From Acidimicrobiia bacterium (GTDB taxonomy: Bacteria; Actinomycetota; Acidimicrobiia; Spongiisociales; UBA4744), in assembly GCA_029863625.1 (NCBI GenBank), contig JAOTUY010000030.1:1-36395 (forward strand): a stretch of 36,395 nt of DNA. The letters run 5' to 3'. How positions within the stretch are numbered: the stretch's first letter is position 1; each line of letters begins with the position of its first letter. The notes below the pieces were generated by a model. It saw only the letters and a program-made list of their open reading frames with translations. It had not been told where the DNA came from and did not search any database. The position numbers were made by a program, and so were the translations under genes. Positions 31,484 through 36,395 of this stretch are shown piece after piece.

Positions 31484-32221
31484 CTGCCGCCGAGCCAGTT
31501 TCTGCCGATGGGCGTCAACGCGCCGGAGCAACGGCCCGCGCAGGAGGAAGGACACTGCTGCGCCGAACAGGAACCCCCCAACGTGGGCCTGCCACGCTAT
31601 CCCGGTGGCGTCGCCGATCAACGCAAACTGACCGGCGAACCACAGAATGAGAAACAGGGCGGCTGGAAGCGCCACGGGTATGAAGAAAAAGATCGGAAAC
31701 ACGGAAACCACTCGCGCCCGCGGGAAGAGCACGAGGTAGGCGCCCATCACCCCCGATATGGCTCCGGAGGCGCCGACCAACGGAGTCACTTCCCCAGGAT
31801 TTGTGAGCACGAATGCCCCCGTGGCGGCCAGACCCGATGCCAGGTAGAGGAGCAGATAGCCGCCCGTTCCGTATGCGTCTTCGACGTTGTTGCCAAAGAT
31901 CCACAGGCTCCAGAGGTTTCCGAGTAGGTGTGCGAGGTTCGCGTGGAGAAACATGGAGATGAGGGTGCTGGCCACAAGGTTCTTGGCGGGAAAGAACGGT
32001 GCCCCGACATCATTGGCGTTGCAGCTCTGCAGATCCCCGGTGTCGAGGGGCGAGAGGGTGGTCAATTCGCAGGGTATTGCGGCATATTCGAACAGGAAGT
32101 CATTGAAGGCATCCCCGGTGCTCGGCTGGATCGCGAAGAACACATAGGCGGCGGCGGCGATGATCAGCCAGGTGATGACGGGTCGGGTCAATGAAGGGTT
32201 TGCGTCACGGATTGGGATCAA
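31460..32221 (-). CDS. rhomboid-family intramembrane serine protease
   Basis: The 253-residue protein starts MIPIRDANPSLTRPVITW, the usual soluble start of this group, read from a rare TTG codon. MFLHANLAHLLGNLWSLWIFG is the conserved second-helix region. GASGAISG supplies the catalytic Ser 152 and WQAHVGGFLFG the His 213, so the dyad is intact. It cleaves membrane helices of unknown substrates. A loop with three Cys (residues 51-67) follows the first helix. It interrupts the HAD-tlyA order on the opposite strand. Confidence 0.92.
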   Translation of the reverse strand: MIPIRDANPSLTRPVITWLIIAAAAYVFFAIQPSTGDAFNDFLFEYAAIPCELTTLSPLDTGDLQSCNANDVGAPFFPAKNLVASTLISMFLHANLAHLLGNLWSLWIFGNNVEDAYGTGGYLLLYLASGLAATGAFVLTNPGEVTPLVGASGAISGVMGAYLVLFPRARVVSVFPIFFFIPVALPAALFLILWFAGQFALIGDATGIAWQAHVGGFLFGAAVSFLLRGPLLRRVDAHRQKLARRQSRLQSFG

Positions 32222-32247
32222 AGACTGGTTCCAGTCGCCGGTATGGT

Positions 32248-32253
32248 GATAAT
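32248..32253 (+). promoter_or_regulatory. extended -10 GTGATAAT, leaderless promoter
   Basis: GATAAT lies six bases before the ATG at 32260, with TG just upstream (TGGTGATAAT). Transcription would begin on the start codon of the 48-residue gene and continue into tlyA-nadK-recN. This is one of the best leaderless candidates in the window. Confidence 0.55.
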
Positions 32254-32259
32254 AGGGAC

Positions 32260-32406
32260 ATGAATACTAAGGAACTGAACGAAGCAGTTGCCCGTCTGGC
32301 TGAGTTGGATCCCGCCGACGCGCCGGATCCGGCCGATCAGATTGCGGAAACTCTTGCCGCCCAGTTGGAAGAGTCCGATGAGCCAGAGGCCAGTCCGGCC
32401 GGCTGA
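32260..32406 (+). CDS. 48-residue acidic protein at the Rv1693 position
   Basis: The small acidic protein starts MNTKELNEAVARLAELDPADA and ends EESDEPEASPAG. It has no Cys and no membrane helix and is probably one or two short helices. A gene of similar size (Rv1693) sits before tlyA in M. tuberculosis, so it may be the counterpart; sequence similarity has not been checked. The in-frame extension upstream (to 32191) is rejected because of the -10 box at 32248. Its function is unknown. The gap to tlyA is 36 bp. Confidence 0.6.
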   Translation: MNTKELNEAVARLAELDPADAPDPADQIAETLAAQLEESDEPEASPAG

Positions 32407-32442
32407 GCCCCGGCGGCTTTCCGTTCGCGCACGTCCCAACCT

Positions 32443-33231
32443 ATGTCTCCCACACTCCGGCGCCGACTCGACCTCGAACTCGTGCACCGGAGGCTCGTCA
32501 ACAATCGGACCGAAGCGCAGGACGCCATCGACGCCGGCCGGGTCGTAGTTGGTGGGGTTCCGGAACCCAAGTCGTCCACTCGGGTCGACGGGTCCGCCTC
32601 AATCCGGATTACCTCTCCACCCGGTCGCTTCGTATCGCGCGGCGGGGATAAACTCGCCGGTGCCCTTCGGGAGCTTGATGTCCCCGTCCGAGATCGTCGG
32701 GCCCTCGACGCCGGAGCGTCGACGGGAGGCTTCACCGACTGCCTGCTGCAGGAAGGTGCCGCGTCGGTGGCGGCCGTCGACGTGGGGTACGGTCAACTCG
32801 ATTGGTCACTCCGGAACGACCCGCGGGTTACGGTCTTTGAGCGCCTCAATCTTCGCCACGCGGACGTTGACGATCTCGGCGGTCCGTTCGACCTGATCGT
32901 CGCCGACCTGTCCTTCATTTCAATCTGCACGGTGGCTCCCCGACTGGTAACGCTTGCTTCCCAGGCCTGCGATTTGATCCTGCTGGTCAAGCCGCAATTC
33001 GAAGTTGGGAAGGGCCAGGTTGGCAAAGGGGGCATAGTGCGCGACCCTGAGAAACACCGGGCCGCACTGCTGCGGGTCATTGAGTGCCTGGCAGACGAGG
33101 GCCTGGGAACGATGGCCGTGACGGCTTCGCCCATCAAGGGCACAAAAGGAAATCGTGAGTTCTTTGTCTGGGCCCGGAAAGGAGCTAGAACCGTGCAGGA
33201 CGAAGACGTCGACAGGGTGATAGGACTATGA
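32443..33231 (+). CDS. tlyA: TlyA rRNA 2'-O-methyltransferase (S4 + FtsJ)
   Basis: The 262-residue protein has an N-terminal S4 RNA-binding domain (RRRLDLELVHRRLV to about residue 60) joined to an FtsJ-type methyltransferase with SRGGDK (Lys 70), SAM loop LDAGASTGGFTD (88-99), VADLSFIS, LLVKPQFE and KGNREFFVW, giving the KDKE catalytic set. Homologues methylate 16S C1409 and 23S C1920 and set sensitivity to capreomycin. The stop overlaps the nadK ATG by 4 bp. Confidence 0.93.
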   Translation: MSPTLRRRLDLELVHRRLVNNRTEAQDAIDAGRVVVGGVPEPKSSTRVDGSASIRITSPPGRFVSRGGDKLAGALRELDVPVRDRRALDAGASTGGFTDCLLQEGAASVAAVDVGYGQLDWSLRNDPRVTVFERLNLRHADVDDLGGPFDLIVADLSFISICTVAPRLVTLASQACDLILLVKPQFEVGKGQVGKGGIVRDPEKHRAALLRVIECLADEGLGTMAVTASPIKGTKGNREFFVWARKGARTVQDEDVDRVIGL

Positions 33232-34052
33232 AAGTACAAACGCTTGCGGTTGTCGTGCACCCGGATCGGCCCGCGGCGGCCGAGGTGGCCGGTCGCCTCG
33301 AGGACCTTGCCGGGCGGCGCGGCCTGCGGGTGGTAGCCGTAGGAGAGGGTGGCCCGCCCGCCGGAGATGTCGTTGTGGCGATCGGCGGGGATGGGACCGT
33401 GCTGCGCGCCGCCCGGACGGCGTTGCACGCCGATCTTCCGCTCCTGGGCATCAACGTCGGGCGAAAAGGCTTTCTGGCCGACATCGAGCCCGGCAGGCTC
33501 GAAGATGCCGTCGAGGTGCTCGCGTCGGGGTCGTGGCATGAGTCCCGACGGATGACGATAGAGGCCGTTGTCAACGACCGCGACCCGGTAACCGGGATCA
33601 ACGATGTTGTGATCGAGAAGGTGCTCACCCAGCGGCTCATTTCCATGGAGGTGTCCATCGACGGCGAGCGCTTTATCAACTACTACGCCGACGGCCTCAT
33701 CCTGGCCACCCCGACAGGGTCGACTGCCTACAACCTGTCTGCGGGCGGCCCCCTGGTCGGACCGGAGGTCGAAGCCCTTGTCTTGTCGCCGGTAGCCCCT
33801 CACTCCCTGTTTTCAAAGAGTCTCGTTCTGCGCCCGGAGACGGAGGTTCTCTGCACCGTGGTGCAAGACCGTTCGGCCGGTGTCAGTGTCGACGGTCACG
33901 ATCTCGGTACCGTCGGTCCGGGGGACGAGATCCGGGTCCGACGCGGGCCCGGGACCGTTCGCTTCCTCGAGATCTCCGGACGATCGTTTGCACAGCGGGT
34001 CAAGGAGAAGTTCCATCTGAGCGAAGACCTGCGTTTCTATGGGAGCACCTGA
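33228..34052 (+). CDS. nadK: NAD kinase
   Basis: The 274-residue protein has the GGDGT motif at 53-57, LGINVGRKGFLAD, the conserved NDVVIEK and the adenine-binding TPTGSTAYNLSAGGP. It phosphorylates NAD to NADP with ATP or polyphosphate. The order tlyA-nadK-recN is conserved in Actinobacteria. It is coupled to tlyA, and recN begins 3 bp after its stop. Confidence 0.95.
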   Translation: MKVQTLAVVVHPDRPAAAEVAGRLEDLAGRRGLRVVAVGEGGPPAGDVVVAIGGDGTVLRAARTALHADLPLLGINVGRKGFLADIEPGRLEDAVEVLASGSWHESRRMTIEAVVNDRDPVTGINDVVIEKVLTQRLISMEVSIDGERFINYYADGLILATPTGSTAYNLSAGGPLVGPEVEALVLSPVAPHSLFSKSLVLRPETEVLCTVVQDRSAGVSVDGHDLGTVGPGDEIRVRRGPGTVRFLEISGRSFAQRVKEKFHLSEDLRFYGST

Positions 34053-34055
34053 GGC

Positions 34056-35657
34056 GTGCTTGATGAGCTGATCGTCGAGAACCTGGGCATCATCGAACGC
34101 GCCCATCTCCGTCCGGGATCCGGACTCGTCGCCTTCACCGGAGAGACCGGAGCGGGAAAGACGATGCTGCTGGGCGCGCTCCGGCTGCTGATCGGGGGTG
34201 CCGCCCGGAGCGAGCTCATCGGCCCGTACGGCGATGAAACACGGGTCGAAGGTCGATTCGTTCGTAGCGACGGCGAGGAGATCGTAGCCACCCGGACGGT
34301 TGCCGCCGGCCGAAGCCGCGCCTATCTAAACGGCCGGCTGGCGACGGCAGGCGCGCTCGAAGAGCTGGGGACAGGCCTGGTCGAGATGGTTGCCCAGCAC
34401 GAAAAGTACATTCTGAGTCGTCCCGGCGAAGTGAAGGCGCTGATCGACCGGGCCTTACCGCCGGAAGGTCGGGAGGTGCTCGGCGAGTATCGGCTGGCCT
34501 GGGACACCCTCACCGCTCTTCGCACGGATCGCGACCGGCTGGGCGGGGACCGTCGCGCCCTCGAACGAGAACTCGATCTCGTCGGCTACCAGGCAGACGA
34601 GATCGGCGCGGCCGGGTTTGCGATTGGAGATGACGAGCAACTGGCGATCGCGGCCAGTCGTCTGCGCCATGCCGAAGAGTTGGCCGCTCGTCTCGGCGAG
34701 GCCCGCGCCGCCATCGAAAGCGCGGCTGATCAAACGGGTGGGGCGACCTCCCAGCTCAATAAGGCAGCGGACCTGGACCTGGGTTTGCGGGATCTCGCTC
34801 AACAAGCGACGTCCGCTTTGTTGATCCTGGGAGAGCTTGGCACAGATCTGCGAGTGGCTTTCGAATCCGTCAACACCGTTTCGGGGAAGGCGGAGGCTAC
34901 CGAGCAGCGCTTGGCACAACTGGGCGATTTGCGGCGGAAGTATGGCGACACACTGCAGGACGTTCTCGATTTCGCGGAGGGAGCCAACCGGAGGCGCGAC
35001 GAGTTGGCCGGACTGCTGGCAGGGGCCGAGCAGCTGGAAGCCGACCTCGCTGTGGCCGATCAGGCAGTCACCGACGCCGGGTCACGCTTGCTGGTCGCTC
35101 GGCTCGAGACGGCGAAACGGATCGCCGGTGCGGCGACGGCGCATTTGCAGGAGCTGGGACTACCCAATCCGATAATCCGACTGGAGGTCGAGCCGGCCGA
35201 GCCCGGACCAGCCGGGATGGACACGGTGCGCCTGCTGTTTGCCTCAGACGAACGCCTTGATCCGGGACCGGTAGGCCGGGTGGCATCGGGTGGAGAGCTC
35301 AGCCGCCTGGTGCTATCGCTGCGCCTCGCGGGTGGAACGAGCACGACGCCGATTCTGGCATTTGATGAGATCGATGCCGGGGTGGGTGGGAAGACGGCCC
35401 TCGAATTGGGGCGGAAGCTGGCGTCCCTGGCACGGGACCGGCAGGTATTGTGCGTTACGCATCTACCGCAGGTGGCCGCTTTCGCCGATCATCACGTCAT
35501 GATCTCTCGAAGCGGGACGACGGTTGTCGTGTCTGTGGTTGAGCAAGAGCACCGACTCGAAGAACTCGCCCGCATGCTGGCCGGTCTACCCGATAGCGAA
35601 CAGGGTCGCAGCCACGCTCAAGAACTCATCGCCATGGCCGGGCGCGAACGGGCTTGA
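34056..35657 (+). CDS. recN: DNA repair protein RecN
   Basis: The 533-residue SMC-like ATPase has Walker A GETGAGKT at 29-36, a coiled-coil centre (about 150-350), the ABC signature VASGGELSRL near 409 and Walker B ILAFDEIDAGVGG near 433, then VTHLPQVAAFADHH. The GTG start is placed by VLDELIVENLGII, the family start. It helps hold and repair double-strand breaks. At 533 residues it is slightly shorter than most RecN (about 550-590). The 81-bp gap to pyrG has no counterpart of Rv1697/Rv1698. Confidence 0.95.
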   Translation: MLDELIVENLGIIERAHLRPGSGLVAFTGETGAGKTMLLGALRLLIGGAARSELIGPYGDETRVEGRFVRSDGEEIVATRTVAAGRSRAYLNGRLATAGALEELGTGLVEMVAQHEKYILSRPGEVKALIDRALPPEGREVLGEYRLAWDTLTALRTDRDRLGGDRRALERELDLVGYQADEIGAAGFAIGDDEQLAIAASRLRHAEELAARLGEARAAIESAADQTGGATSQLNKAADLDLGLRDLAQQATSALLILGELGTDLRVAFESVNTVSGKAEATEQRLAQLGDLRRKYGDTLQDVLDFAEGANRRRDELAGLLAGAEQLEADLAVADQAVTDAGSRLLVARLETAKRIAGAATAHLQELGLPNPIIRLEVEPAEPGPAGMDTVRLLFASDERLDPGPVGRVASGGELSRLVLSLRLAGGTSTTPILAFDEIDAGVGGKTALELGRKLASLARDRQVLCVTHLPQVAAFADHHVMISRSGTTVVVSVVEQEHRLEELARMLAGLPDSEQGRSHAQELIAMAGRERA

Positions 35658-35724
35658 GAGCCTCAGCGGACGGGTCGGACTTGGAGTGCTCCCTGTGATG
35701 CTCGGCACGAACCGGGTTGACTGC

Positions 35725-35730
35725 TACCAT
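35725..35730 (+). promoter_or_regulatory. -10 box TACCAT, leaderless promoter of pyrG
   Basis: TACCAT ends eight bases before the pyrG GTG at 35739; there is no ribosome site in between. TTGACT at 35717 is too close to act as its -35. Confidence 0.35.
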
Positions 35731-35732
35731 GA

Positions 35733-36395
<663 letters not shown>

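Noticed and set aside
32793..33803. 336-codon minus-strand frame
   Set aside because: It is antisense to tlyA and nadK, both with complete motifs.

Overview
This 36.4 kb window is a densely packed piece of chromosome from a GC-rich actinobacterium. The diagnostic content is a complete Pup-proteasome locus (arc, dop, pup, prcB, prcA, pafA, pafB, pafC), followed in mycobacterial order by tatA, tatC and a HelY-type helicase. Further actinobacterial markers are a DUF4193 protein, a Ppm1-type mannosyltransferase and a HAD-(small ORF)-tlyA-nadK-recN-(pyrG) block laid out as in Mycobacterium (Rv1692 to Rv1699). I infer a deep-branching actinobacterium, perhaps Acidimicrobiia-like, from the mixture of genes. 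The class cannot be proven from the sequence. No rRNA, tRNA, transposase, integrase or CRISPR array was seen.

Layout. 1-8.0 kb is a metabolic and miscellaneous section: the 3' part of a 2-oxoacid:ferredoxin oxidoreductase in which beta and gamma domains are fused, a bifunctional FtcD, a lipoprotein-like cell-wall amidase, a FlK-like thioesterase, a VIT/CCC1 transporter, several small proteins and an MFS exporter. 8.1-9.0 kb holds three small membrane proteins. 9.0-11.0 kb is an overlapping operon: a 32-residue membrane miniprotein resembling Prli42, a ubiquitin-fold sulfur carrier (TtuB-like), the Fe-S tRNA thiolase TtuA and the m1A58 methyltransferase TrmI. This looks like a tRNA T-loop modification module. 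11.1-20.1 kb is the proteasome and pupylation system, with a divergent 3Fe-4S-type ferredoxin at its head and the PafBC DNA-damage regulator at its end. 20.2-26.0 kb holds a zinc-ribbon protein, an unknown membrane-anchored protein, tatA-tatC-helY and a diacylglycerol-kinase-like gene. 26.0-29.5 kb holds DUF4193, ppm1, GNAT, NUDIX and M20 genes. 29.5-36.4 kb holds DUF1015, a HAD phosphatase, a rhomboid protease, a 48-residue acidic protein, tlyA, nadK, recN and the start of pyrG.

How the genes work together. Pup is deamidated by Dop, ligated to lysines by PafA, recognised by the coiled coils of Arc and degraded in PrcA/PrcB. PafB/PafC are WYL-domain regulators. TtuB would carry sulfur to TtuA for 2-thiolation of U/T54, a step that in Thermus depends on the m1A58 made by TrmI, so the gene order matches the biochemistry. 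A ubiquitin-fold protein and Pup are therefore encoded about 5.5 kb apart. This adjacency, the Prli42-like miniprotein, the GGM tail on the sulfur carrier and two 7-bp-periodic intergenic repeats are the most unusual signals.

Gene starts often overlap the previous stop (ATGA or GTGA). Several first genes have a TAnnnT-type -10 box 6-8 nt before the start codon, which suggests leaderless mRNAs.
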